DNA from: Acholeplasmataceae bacterium | GTDB taxonomy: Bacteria > Bacillota_I > Bacilli_A > Acholeplasmatales > Acholeplasmataceae | Reading direction: 5' to 3' | NCBI GenBank assembly: GCA_030656435.1 | Contig: JAUSOA010000062.1 | Coordinates: forward strand, 1 to 5,273 | DNA: 5,273 nucleotides | Shown: positions 1 through 5,273 of the stretch, one piece after another | How positions within the stretch are numbered: position 1 is the stretch's first letter | Layout of the letters: every line of letters begins with the position of its first letter | Notes under the pieces: model-generated | Databases searched by the model: none | Told to the model about the DNA's origin: nothing | Seen by the model: the letters and a program-made list of their open reading frames with translations, nothing else | Translations under genes and position numbers: made by a program

Positions 1-1
1 C

Positions 2-262
2 GGAAAAACAAAAGAAATCAACGATGAAAACTTAGCGTATCAAAAAGAGGTTATCGAAAACCTACAATCAGAACTTGGTATAGAACTGAGAATACAGCGT
101 TCGATTCAAGTTGAAGGTGCATTTGGTATCATTAAAGAACAGATGGGATTCAGAAGATTTAGACGTCGAGGCATTCAAAATGTGAAGTTTGAATTTATGC
201 TCATCGCCATTGGCTATAATTTAAAGAAATTTCATAATAAAAAGTACCGAATCACACAATAA
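2..262 (+). CDS. IS1182-family transposase, C-terminal fragment (5' end outside window)
   Basis: This is the last 86 codons of a DDE-type transposase, open from the left edge to a TAA at 260-262. The recognisable block is RSIQVEGAFGIIKEQMGF at fragment residues 33-50, followed by RRFRRRG (51-57) and a FEFMLIAIGYNLKKFHNKK tail (63-81). That pattern is the usual C-terminus of IS1182-family transposases (DDE_Tnp_1_6-like). E38, in the QVEGAFG motif at nt 113-115, is probably the third acidic residue of the catalytic triad. The enzyme would cut and join the ends of its own element on DNA. Only the C-terminal part of an approximately 450-550-residue family protein is visible, so intactness of the N-terminus and of the two catalytic Asp residues cannot be judged. 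The visible part has no frameshift or internal stop and reads like a functional or recently functional copy. It converges on plsY. Family assignment is from remembered motifs, not a search. Confidence 0.85.
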   Translation, partial: GKTKEINDENLAYQKEVIENLQSELGIELRIQRSIQVEGAFGIIKEQMGFRRFRRRGIQNVKFEFMLIAIGYNLKKFHNKKYRITQ

Positions 263-282
263 TTACCCACTGGAAAACTAAG

Positions 283-303
283 GATTCTATATGAATCTCT
301 TTT
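283..303 (+). terminator. possible weak intrinsic terminator of the transposase gene
   Basis: GATTC (283-287) and GAATC (293-297) form a 5-bp stem around a TATAT loop, with one more G-T pair possible outside. The short T-rich tract TCTCTTTT follows at 296-303. It lies 20 bases after the transposase stop codon, where a terminator is expected. The stem is short and AT-rich, so this may be chance. The stronger hairpin at 361-428 could do the job alone. Confidence 0.3.
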
Positions 304-360
304 AAACATGCATAAAAACACCTACTTTTATCAACTTTTCCACAAATGCATGATGTGGGC

Positions 361-428
361 AAAGAAAAAAGGACTGTGAAGTCCGTGAAGAAATCTAACT
401 CTTCATTTCGTTACAGTCCCTTTTCTTT
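361..428. terminator. strong hairpin, probable bidirectional terminator between transposase and plsY
   Basis: AAAGAAAA (361-368) pairs with TTTTCTTT (421-428), and GGACTGT (371-377) pairs with ACAGTCC (413-419). TGAAG (386-390) pairs with CTTCA (401-405) nearer the loop. On the minus strand the plsY message enters this structure 2 bases after its stop codon and ends in TTTTTTCTTT (370 down to 361), a good intrinsic terminator. On the plus strand the stem is followed by a T-rich tract (TTTTCTTTCTTTATTT). A second, smaller stem, GGACT (371-375) with AGTCC (380-384), competes for the same bases and lies directly beside the minus-strand T-run. The structure may also be the end of the IS element. 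Confidence 0.75.
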
Positions 429-430
429 CT

Positions 431-1129
431 TTATTTATTTAATTTTTGTTGTTTTTCGCTAGATTTAGGTACAAATTTATTTTCTGTTCCTTCTCTAAGT
501 CTTCGATAGTTTGCTTTATGTCGATACAGAATTAAAATCGCTAATAAAGTCACAACGACTAAATCCATAATTCGTGTTGCAAAATTGAAATTTTGGACAT
601 TAGAAACAAGGAATTCGAAGAACACTCTAAATACAAAGTAAAGTAAGGCTGACATTGCTGCAATCGTAGAGGAAATAGATACATACCGTGTCTTAAAAAA
701 TAGGATAAAGAATATAATGATTACACTAACAGCAAGCCATGGTTCGATTGCAAAAATCATACCTGCACTGGTTGCCACTGCTTTTCCACCCTTGAAATTA
801 ATATAGATTGGGAATACATGACCTAAAACTGCAATTGCTCCATAAAGACTTGAAATATTAATATCATATTGACTGACTAAATAAAGGCTTGGATCGTTGA
901 CAAAATAGACAATCATAATGACTAACGCACCCTTTAATGAATCGAATATAAATGCAAATACTCCATATCTAAACCCTAAAACTCTTACTGCATTTGTGGC
1001 TCCAGTGTTTTTTGAGCCAAACTGTCTGATATCTACATTTTTGAATACTTTTCCGATAATCAATCCACTAGGAATCGATCCTAGGAAATAAGAGAGTACC
1101 ATCAGTAATCCAATCCATAAATATGTCAT
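431..1129 (-). CDS. plsY: PlsY, acyl-phosphate:glycerol-3-phosphate acyltransferase
   Basis: PlsY is an integral membrane enzyme that moves the acyl group from acyl-phosphate (made by PlsX) to position 1 of glycerol-3-phosphate, giving lysophosphatidate. This is the first committed step of phospholipid synthesis in most Bacillota. The 232-residue protein has the family motifs in order: SIPSG (18-22) in the first membrane segment, FGSKNTGATN (37-46), DSLKGA (63-68), GHVFPIYINFKGGKAVAT (103-120) carrying the glycine-rich phosphate-binding loop, RYVSISS (148-154), and RHKANYRRLREGTENK (203-218). Several hydrophobic stretches (about 4-26, 53-77, 92-110, 125-146, 152-174, 186-202) fit a polytopic protein. 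It is somewhat longer than the usual 190-210 residues, with a loop near 78-91, another near 172-184 and a Lys/Gln-rich tail after 218. The ATG at 1127-1129 has a GGGGTG site 5 bases upstream. It is transcribed divergently from parE and ends at the hairpin at 361-428. No broken motif was seen. Confidence 0.96.
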   Translation of the reverse strand: MTYLWIGLLMVLSYFLGSIPSGLIIGKVFKNVDIRQFGSKNTGATNAVRVLGFRYGVFAFIFDSLKGALVIMIVYFVNDPSLYLVSQYDINISSLYGAIAVLGHVFPIYINFKGGKAVATSAGMIFAIEPWLAVSVIIIFFILFFKTRYVSISSTIAAMSALLYFVFRVFFEFLVSNVQNFNFATRIMDLVVVTLLAILILYRHKANYRRLREGTENKFVPKSSEKQQKLNK

Positions 1130-1134
1130 ATTAA

Positions 1135-1140
1135 CACCCC
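1135..1140 (-). promoter_or_regulatory. plsY ribosome binding site (GGGGTG)
   Basis: On the minus strand GGGGTG stands 5 bases before the ATG at 1129-1127 and complements the 3' end of 16S rRNA. It confirms this start. With the predicted transcription start near 1145, the leader is only about 16 bases, leaving no room for a riboswitch. Confidence 0.8.
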
Positions 1141-1151
1141 ATTACTTTAAC

Positions 1152-1179
1152 ATTATATCACGATTGATTTGAATGTCAA
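1152..1179 (-). promoter_or_regulatory. plsY promoter, near-perfect sigma-A type
   Basis: On the minus strand there is an exact TTGACA (1179-1174), a 16-base spacer and an exact TATAAT (1157-1152). TGA directly precedes the -10, giving an extended -10 TGn. Transcription would start near 1145, just before the plsY ribosome binding site. So strong a core promoter for a lipid enzyme suggests that control, if any, is by a repressor; see the palindrome over the -35. Confidence 0.85.
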
Positions 1180-1181
1180 AT
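1167..1181. promoter_or_regulatory. candidate operator: 15-bp palindrome over the plsY -35 (FabT-like core)
   Basis: ATTTGA-ATG-TCAAAT is a perfect inverted repeat with 6-bp arms and a 3-base centre. It covers the whole plsY -35 hexamer (1174-1179). The core TTTGA-N3-TCAAA resembles, from memory, the box bound by FabT, the MarR-family repressor of fatty-acid genes in Lactobacillales. A lipid-responsive repressor bound here would block RNA polymerase at plsY. Part of the symmetry comes from the -35 itself, and short AT-rich palindromes arise by chance, so this is only a candidate. No FapR-type operator (TTAGTACC...) was seen. Confidence 0.35.
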
Positions 1182-1205
1182 TGATAAAGAAAACATAATC
1201 AAACG

Positions 1206-1234
1206 TTGTAGTTGAGTATATTTTTTGGTATAAT
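1206..1234 (+). promoter_or_regulatory. parE-parC promoter with extended -10
   Basis: TATAAT at 1229-1234 is preceded by TGG (1226-1228), an extended -10. TTGTAG at 1206-1211 sits at the ideal 17-base spacing as a 3-of-6 -35. The predicted start near 1241 gives a leader of about 23 bases to the GTG at 1264. The -35 boxes of the two divergent promoters are 26 bases apart (1180-1205), so the promoters are back to back without overlapping. Confidence 0.8.
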
Positions 1235-1250
1235 ATAAGCATACAAAAGT

Positions 1251-1260
1251 GAGTGGTGAT
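1251..1260 (+). promoter_or_regulatory. parE ribosome binding site, decides the GTG 1264 start
   Basis: GAGTGGTGAT matches 7 of 10 positions of AGGAGGTGAT, including a perfect GGTGAT. Aligned this way, the GGAGG-equivalent bases end at 1256, 7 bases before GTG 1264, which is optimal. The in-frame GTG at 1249 lies upstream of this site and has no Shine-Dalgarno of its own. Confidence 0.75.
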
Positions 1261-1263
1261 GAT

Positions 1264-3225
1264 GTGAATAACACAAATAAAACGTATGATGAAAAATCGA
1301 TACAAATACTTGAAGGTCTTGAAGCAGTTCGTAAAAGACCAGGGATGTACATTGGATCGACAGATGCAAAAGGGTTGCACCATCTGGTTTGGGAAATCAT
1401 TGATAATGCAATTGATGAATCCTTATCAGGATATGGCAATGAGATAACCCTAACAATTAAAGCTGATAATTCAATTGAGGTTTCTGATAGCGGACGAGGA
1501 ATGCCCTATAAAATGCACTCTTCTGGTAGACCGACAACAGAAATCATTTTTACTGTTTTACATGCTGGTGGAAAGTTCTCTGATGCTAGCGGATACAAAG
1601 TATCCGGTGGGCTTCATGGTGTTGGTTCCTCAGTAGTCAATGCCCTATCGCAATTTTTAGAGGTGACGATTTATCGTGACCAAGGTATTTTTAGACAACG
1701 CTTCACTGAAGGTGGTTCCAAAATTGGACCGCTAGAACGCATTGGAGACACAAAAAAGACTGGGACAACCGTTTGGTTTAAGCCAGATCCAAAGATATTT
1801 TCAACAACACTTTTTATTTATGACTTGATTAAAGAACGCATGAGAGAATCAGCATTTTTAATCAAAGGTCTCAAAATGAACTTGATTGACCAGAGAAAAC
1901 CTCAAAAGGAGTCATTTAAGTACGATGAGGGTATTAAAGCATATATTGATTTCTTAAATAAAGAGAAAAATGAGCTGCATGAAACGTGTTTAATTGAAGC
2001 AGAATACTTAGTTGGAGAAAAGAAGAAAAAAGCAATTGAAATTGAGATTGCTCTTCAGTTTTCAACAAGCTATACGGAAAACATTATTTCATTTGTTAAT
2101 AACGTGCGAACCAAGGATGGTGGAACCCACGAAATCGGGTTCAAATCAGCCTTAACAAGAGCAATGAATGATTATGCTAGAAAGTATTCAATCTTAAAGG
2201 ATAAAGACCCCAATCTTGATGGTTCAGATATACGTGAAGGACTTACCGCAATTATTTCCTTAAGAATTCCTGAGGATGTTTTAGAGTTCGAAGGACAAAC
2301 CAAGGGAAAATTAGGTACTCCAGAGGCTAGAAATGCGACTGACTATGTTGTTTATGAACATATGACAACCTATCTTGAAGAAAATAAAACGATTGCAAGT
2401 TTGATTATCAATCGTGCTTTATCTGCTCAACGTGCTAGAGATGCTGCCAGAAAAGCTAGAGATGAAGCAAGAAACGGGAAATCTAAACAGAAGAAAGAGG
2501 TTACTCTTTCTGGAAAACTGACTCCTGCTCAAGGGAAAGATAAAAATTTAAATGAACTTTTCTTAGTCGAAGGAGATTCCGCTGGTGGATCTGCTAAACA
2601 AGGAAGAAATAGAAAATTTCAAGCAATCCTGCCACTACGTGGTAAGGTTATTAATACAGAAAGAACAGCAATTGATACGATTTTAAAAAATGAAGAAATA
2701 TCGACCATCATCTACACAATTGGTGCAGATTTTGGTGCCGATTTCGATATTAAAAAATGTAATTATAAAAAGGTCATTATTATGACTGATGCCGATACCG
2801 ATGGAGCACATATCCAAATTCTTTTACTCACCTTCTTTTTTAGATATATGCGTCCATTAATCGATGATGGAAGACTTTACCTTGCACAACCTCCTCTTTA
2901 TAAATTAACGAAGAAAAAAGGTAAAAAGGAAGAAATCAATTATGCTTGGAGTGACGAAGAACTCAAAGCATTAATTGATGATTCACCTTATAGTATTCAA
3001 CGCTATAAGGGTCTTGGTGAAATGAATTTCACTCAATTATGGGATACGACTATGAATCCTGAGACCAGAAGCTTAATTCAAGTTAAAATCGATGATTTAG
3101 CAGCATCAGATAAGCGCATCTCCGTTTTAATGGGAGACGATGTTTCACCACGTCGTACGTGGATTGAAGATAACGTCGACTTTGAAGTCAGCGATGACTT
3201 TGATCTACAGAAGGGGGTGGAATAA
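1264..3225 (+). CDS. parE: DNA topoisomerase IV subunit B (ParE)
   Basis: ParE is the ATP-driven half of topoisomerase IV, which with ParC unlinks daughter chromosomes and relaxes supercoils. The 653-residue protein (from GTG 1264) has the GHKL ATPase domain first: catalytic Glu44 and Asn48 in WEIIDNAIDE, DSGRG at 75-79, and SGGLHGVG at 114-121. The transducer domain carries the ATP-contacting QTK loop (345-347). After a basic linker near 390-411 comes the TOPRIM domain, with EGDSAGGSA from 436, PLRGK at 457-461 and DADTDGAH from 509. Glu436, Asp509 and Asp511 are the expected metal ligands. RYKGLGEMN and TTMNPETR follow near the C-terminus. The variant DADTDGAHIQ and the partner parC mark it as ParE, not GyrB, where DADVDGAHI is usual. 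Length fits Gram-positive ParE (about 640-665). The start gives MNNTNKTYDEKSIQILEGLE, close to known ParE N-termini; a GTG at 1249 would add five residues but lacks a ribosome site. The TAA overlaps the parC ATG by one base. Confidence 0.96.
   Translation: MNNTNKTYDEKSIQILEGLEAVRKRPGMYIGSTDAKGLHHLVWEIIDNAIDESLSGYGNEITLTIKADNSIEVSDSGRGMPYKMHSSGRPTTEIIFTVLHAGGKFSDASGYKVSGGLHGVGSSVVNALSQFLEVTIYRDQGIFRQRFTEGGSKIGPLERIGDTKKTGTTVWFKPDPKIFSTTLFIYDLIKERMRESAFLIKGLKMNLIDQRKPQKESFKYDEGIKAYIDFLNKEKNELHETCLIEAEYLVGEKKKKAIEIEIALQFSTSYTENIISFVNNVRTKDGGTHEIGFKSALTRAMNDYARKYSILKDKDPNLDGSDIREGLTAIISLRIPEDVLEFEGQTKGKLGTPEARNATDYVVYEHMTTYLEENKTIASLIINRALSAQRARDAARKARDEARNGKSKQKKEVTLSGKLTPAQGKDKNLNELFLVEGDSAGGSAKQGRNRKFQAILPLRGKVINTERTAIDTILKNEEISTIIYTIGADFGADFDIKKCNYKKVIIMTDADTDGAHIQILLLTFFFRYMRPLIDDGRLYLAQPPLYKLTKKKGKKEEINYAWSDEELKALIDDSPYSIQRYKGLGEMNFTQLWDTTMNPETRSLIQVKIDDLAASDKRISVLMGDDVSPRRTWIEDNVDFEVSDDFDLQKGVE
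3213..3220 (+). promoter_or_regulatory. parC ribosome binding site inside the end of parE
   Basis: GGGGGTGG lies 4 bases before the parC ATG, within the last codons of parE. Together with the one-base stop/start overlap (TAATG at 3223-3227) it suggests that ribosomes ending parE help start parC, which would keep the two subunits near equal amounts. Confidence 0.75.
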
Positions 3226-5273
3226 TGGCTGACATCAAGAAAATCAGTGATCATATTGAAAGAATCATCGAAGAATCGCTCGAAGACATTGTTTCAGAAC
3301 GCTTTGCAAGATATTCAAAATACATTATTCAAGATAGAGCATTACCAGATGCAAGAGATGGGCTAAAGCCCGTTCAACGTCGTATCCTATACGCGATGCA
3401 ACAAATGGGAATGCTTCATAATAAACCCTATAAAAAATCAGCAAGAATTGCTGGAGAAGTTATGGGAAAATACCATCCACATGGCGATTCATCGATTTAT
3501 GACGCAATGGTTCGTCTTTCTCAAAACTTTAAAATGAGAGTTCCTTTAATCGATATGCATGGAAATAATGGTTCGATTGATGGAGATTCTGCAGCTGCGA
3601 TGCGTTACACTGAAGCTAGACTTTCACGTGCATCCGAGGCTTTATTGGGCGATATTGATAAAAGAACTGTCCCCTTTATCCCTAACTTTGATGATGAAGA
3701 ATTAGAGCCAGTTGTACTACCAGCAAAATTTCCTAATCTTTTAGTCAATGGTGCAACCGGAATATCTGCAGGATATGCAACTAAAATTCCACCACACAAC
3801 CTAAGAGAAGTTGTTCAAGCAACGATTGCTTATATCGATAACGAACAAATTACATTTGAAGAAATATCTAAGATTATCAAGGGTCCTGATTTTCCGACCG
3901 GAGGTATCGTTTTTGGTCATTCAGGAATTTTGTCTGCACTTGAAACTGGTGCTGGTAAGGTTGTCATTCGTTCGAAAACAGAAATCGAAGAAATGTCTAA
4001 AAGCCAGGATCGAATTGTCGTAACTGAAATTCCATTTGAGGTCAATAAGGCAGACTTAGTCAAATCCATTGATATGCTTAGAATCGATAAAAAAATCGAT
4101 GATATTATTGAAATTAGAGATGAATCAGACCGTGAAGGAATGAGAATCTCGATAGAGCTTAAAAAGGGTGCGGATGCACAATTCATTTTAAATTATCTTT
4201 TTAAGCAAACAGATTTGCAGGTAGCCTATAACTACAATATGGTTGCGATACTCAATCACCGTCCTGTGCTTGTTGGTGTTATTCCAATTTTAAAGGCATA
4301 TGTAGACCATCAAAAGGATGTTATCACTAACCGCTCAAACTATGAACTTGCTAAAGCAACAAAGCGTCAGCATATCGTGATGGGCTTAATTAAGATGATT
4401 TCTATTGTTGAAGAAATCATTAAAATCATTAGAGCATCTCAAAATAAACAAAATGCAAAAGAAAATATAATGGCTGCCTTTGATTTTTCTGATCTTCAGG
4501 CAGAGGCAATTGTTACCCTCCAACTCTACAGATTATCCAATACTGATATTCTTGCCCTAGAACAAGAATCCTCTGGATTATCCGAGCGTATTAAGGATTT
4601 AGAGCACATATTATCATCTGAATCAGCGCTTCGTAGAGTCATCAAGCGTGAGCTAATTGAAATTAGTGATCTTTTAGGTGATGATCGAAAATCAGAAATT
4701 GAAGCTGAAATCGAAAATATCAAGATTGATCATAAAGAACTGATTTCAGAGGAAAAGGTCATCATTGGTATCACGAAGGAAGGCTATATCAAGAGAGCAT
4801 CGACTCGAAGCTTTCAAGCATCTCAAACGATTGGCTTAAAGGTAGATGATTCACTCATTTTCCATGAAGAGTTGAATACTTTGGATACCTTATTGATTTT
4901 TACAAATCTTGGAAACTATATCTTCCTTCCAGTCTATAAAGTCGATGAACAAAAATGGAAGGATTTAGGAATCTATATTAATAACATTGTTTCCATCGAA
5001 AAGAATGAACGCATCTTAAAGGTTATTTCAGTGTCTTCCTTCCAGGGTGAAGAAACATTACTTCTAGGAACTGCAGAAGGCATGATGAAACAGGCTAATC
5101 TTTCTGATTTTGAAGTCTCCAGATACAATAAACCAATTAAATGCATGAAATTATCAGCAAAAGATGAGCTTGTTTCCGTCGATATGTTTGAAAGAAAGAA
5201 CATTTTATCGATATCATCGAAGGGATACGCATTACGCTTCAAAACTGAAGAACTTCCATTATATGGTCTTCAG
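3225..5273 (+). CDS. parC: DNA topoisomerase IV subunit A (ParC), C-terminus outside window
   Basis: ParC is the DNA-cutting half of topoisomerase IV. The first 683 residues are present with no frameshift; Gram-positive ParC proteins are about 800-820 long, so roughly 120 residues lie beyond the right edge. In order there are: an N-terminal helix slightly longer than in S. aureus ParC; RYSKYIIQDRALPDARDGLKP (29-49); the winged-helix core with GKYHPHGDSSIYDAMVRLSQ (81-100); catalytic Tyr128 in AAMRYTEARLS, preceded by the conserved Arg127; LPAKFPNLLVNGATGISAGYA of the tower region; a helical coiled-coil region with QAEAIVTLQLYRLSNTDI; and the start of the beta-pinwheel domain (ITKEGYIKR and its repeats). 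The GyrA box (QRRGGKG-type) expected after GYIKR in gyrase is absent (SFQASQTIGLK instead), and the GDSSIYDAM form is ParC-like. Both support ParC over GyrA. Ser89 and Asp93 occupy the usual quinolone positions in wild-type form. One GyrA-like touch is GDSAAAMRY, where Gram-positive ParC usually has DPPAAMRY. It is co-transcribed with parE. Confidence 0.96.
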   Translation, partial: MADIKKISDHIERIIEESLEDIVSERFARYSKYIIQDRALPDARDGLKPVQRRILYAMQQMGMLHNKPYKKSARIAGEVMGKYHPHGDSSIYDAMVRLSQNFKMRVPLIDMHGNNGSIDGDSAAAMRYTEARLSRASEALLGDIDKRTVPFIPNFDDEELEPVVLPAKFPNLLVNGATGISAGYATKIPPHNLREVVQATIAYIDNEQITFEEISKIIKGPDFPTGGIVFGHSGILSALETGAGKVVIRSKTEIEEMSKSQDRIVVTEIPFEVNKADLVKSIDMLRIDKKIDDIIEIRDESDREGMRISIELKKGADAQFILNYLFKQTDLQVAYNYNMVAILNHRPVLVGVIPILKAYVDHQKDVITNRSNYELAKATKRQHIVMGLIKMISIVEEIIKIIRASQNKQNAKENIMAAFDFSDLQAEAIVTLQLYRLSNTDILALEQESSGLSERIKDLEHILSSESALRRVIKRELIEISDLLGDDRKSEIEAEIENIKIDHKELISEEKVIIGITKEGYIKRASTRSFQASQTIGLKVDDSLIFHEELNTLDTLLIFTNLGNYIFLPVYKVDEQKWKDLGIYINNIVSIEKNERILKVISVSSFQGEETLLLGTAEGMMKQANLSDFEVSRYNKPIKCMKLSAKDELVSVDMFERKNILSISSKGYALRFKTEELPLYGLQ

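Larger units (their letters stand above)
1..420 (+). mobile_element. 3' end of an IS1182-family insertion sequence (left end not in window; right boundary approximate)
   Basis: The transposase fragment is followed by 168 bases without a gene (263-430) before the plsY stop codon. This stretch holds a small hairpin at 283-297, a weak CCACA/TGTGG inverted repeat at 340-358 and the strong hairpin at 361-428. The hairpin arms, read inward, share GGACTGT and TGAAG, which looks like the imperfect end-type inverted repeats of such elements. The outer end of the IS is therefore placed near 420. The exact boundary is an inference: the other terminal repeat and any target duplication lie outside the window. 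The hairpin could instead be the native plsY terminator next to which the element landed. Confidence 0.5.

Noticed and set aside
340..358. CCACA/TGTGG inverted repeat with a 9-base loop around ATGCAT
   Set aside because: Five-bp arms with a large loop and no T-run; too weak to call a terminator or binding site.
1181..1202. TTGAT...ATCAA inverted repeat between the two promoters
   Set aside because: Five-bp arms separated by 12 AT-rich bases; expected by chance in such sequence.
1249..1251. GTG 1249 as the parE start
   Set aside because: No Shine-Dalgarno upstream and too close to the predicted transcript start; GTG 1264 is better placed.
1153..1439. Two open frames on the minus strand opposite the start of parE
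   Set aside because: They lie antisense to conserved ParE codons and across the promoter region, lack ribosome sites and resemble no family.
3605..5242. Several short open frames within parC on both strands (3605-3799, 3811-4023, 3917-4186, 4526-4723, 4973-5242)
   Set aside because: All are shadows of the conserved parC reading frame. Their Ser/Ile-rich translations are typical of the reverse complement of AT-rich coding DNA.
1264..5273. gyrB-gyrA instead of parE-parC
   Set aside because: DADTDGAHIQ in the B subunit, GDSSIYDAM in the A subunit, the missing GyrA box and the one-base overlap next to plsY all favour topoisomerase IV.
1..5273. CRISPR arrays, tRNA/rRNA genes, riboswitches, defence or toxin-antitoxin genes
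   Set aside because: No spaced direct repeats, no cloverleaf or rRNA-like sequence, both leaders are under about 25 bases, and no intergenic space is large enough for another gene.

Overview
The window is a low-G+C bacterial chromosome segment, roughly one-third G+C judged by eye. It most resembles the Bacillota or their wall-less relatives. The reasons are a divergent plsY / parE-parC arrangement like that of Bacillus subtilis, protein motifs close to Staphylococcus/Streptococcus topoisomerase IV, strong GGGGTG/GGTGAT-type Shine-Dalgarno sites and consensus sigma-A-type promoters. All visible Trp codons in parE and parC are TGG and the three visible stops are TAA, so nothing suggests the mycoplasma code (TGA = Trp). 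The genus cannot be fixed from this.

Layout from left to right: (a) 1-262, the last 86 codons of an IS1182-family transposase, running off the left edge. (b) 263-430, the non-coding 3' part of that element, ending in a strong hairpin at 361-428. The hairpin lies 2 bases beyond the plsY stop codon and looks like a two-way terminator. (c) 431-1129, minus strand, plsY, a membrane acyltransferase for the first acylation step of phospholipid synthesis. (d) 1130-1263, a compact divergent control region with a near-consensus plsY promoter, a parE promoter with extended -10, and a 15-bp palindrome over the plsY -35. (e) 1264-3225, parE, and 3225-5273, the first 683 codons of parC. The two genes overlap by one base (TAATG) and encode the two subunits of DNA topoisomerase IV.

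The parE-parC pair is one transcription unit whose products form the heterotetramer that separates replicated chromosomes. plsY is functionally unrelated and shares only the promoter region. The transposase points toward plsY from the other side.

Most of the window is ordinary housekeeping sequence, and I found no undescribed system. The points most worth a second look are the FabT-like palindrome on the plsY promoter, the insertion element sitting against the plsY terminator hairpin (which can fold two ways), the likely parE start at GTG 1264 with a tiny overlapping AUG-AUG-UGA, and an apparently drug-susceptible quinolone region in ParC.
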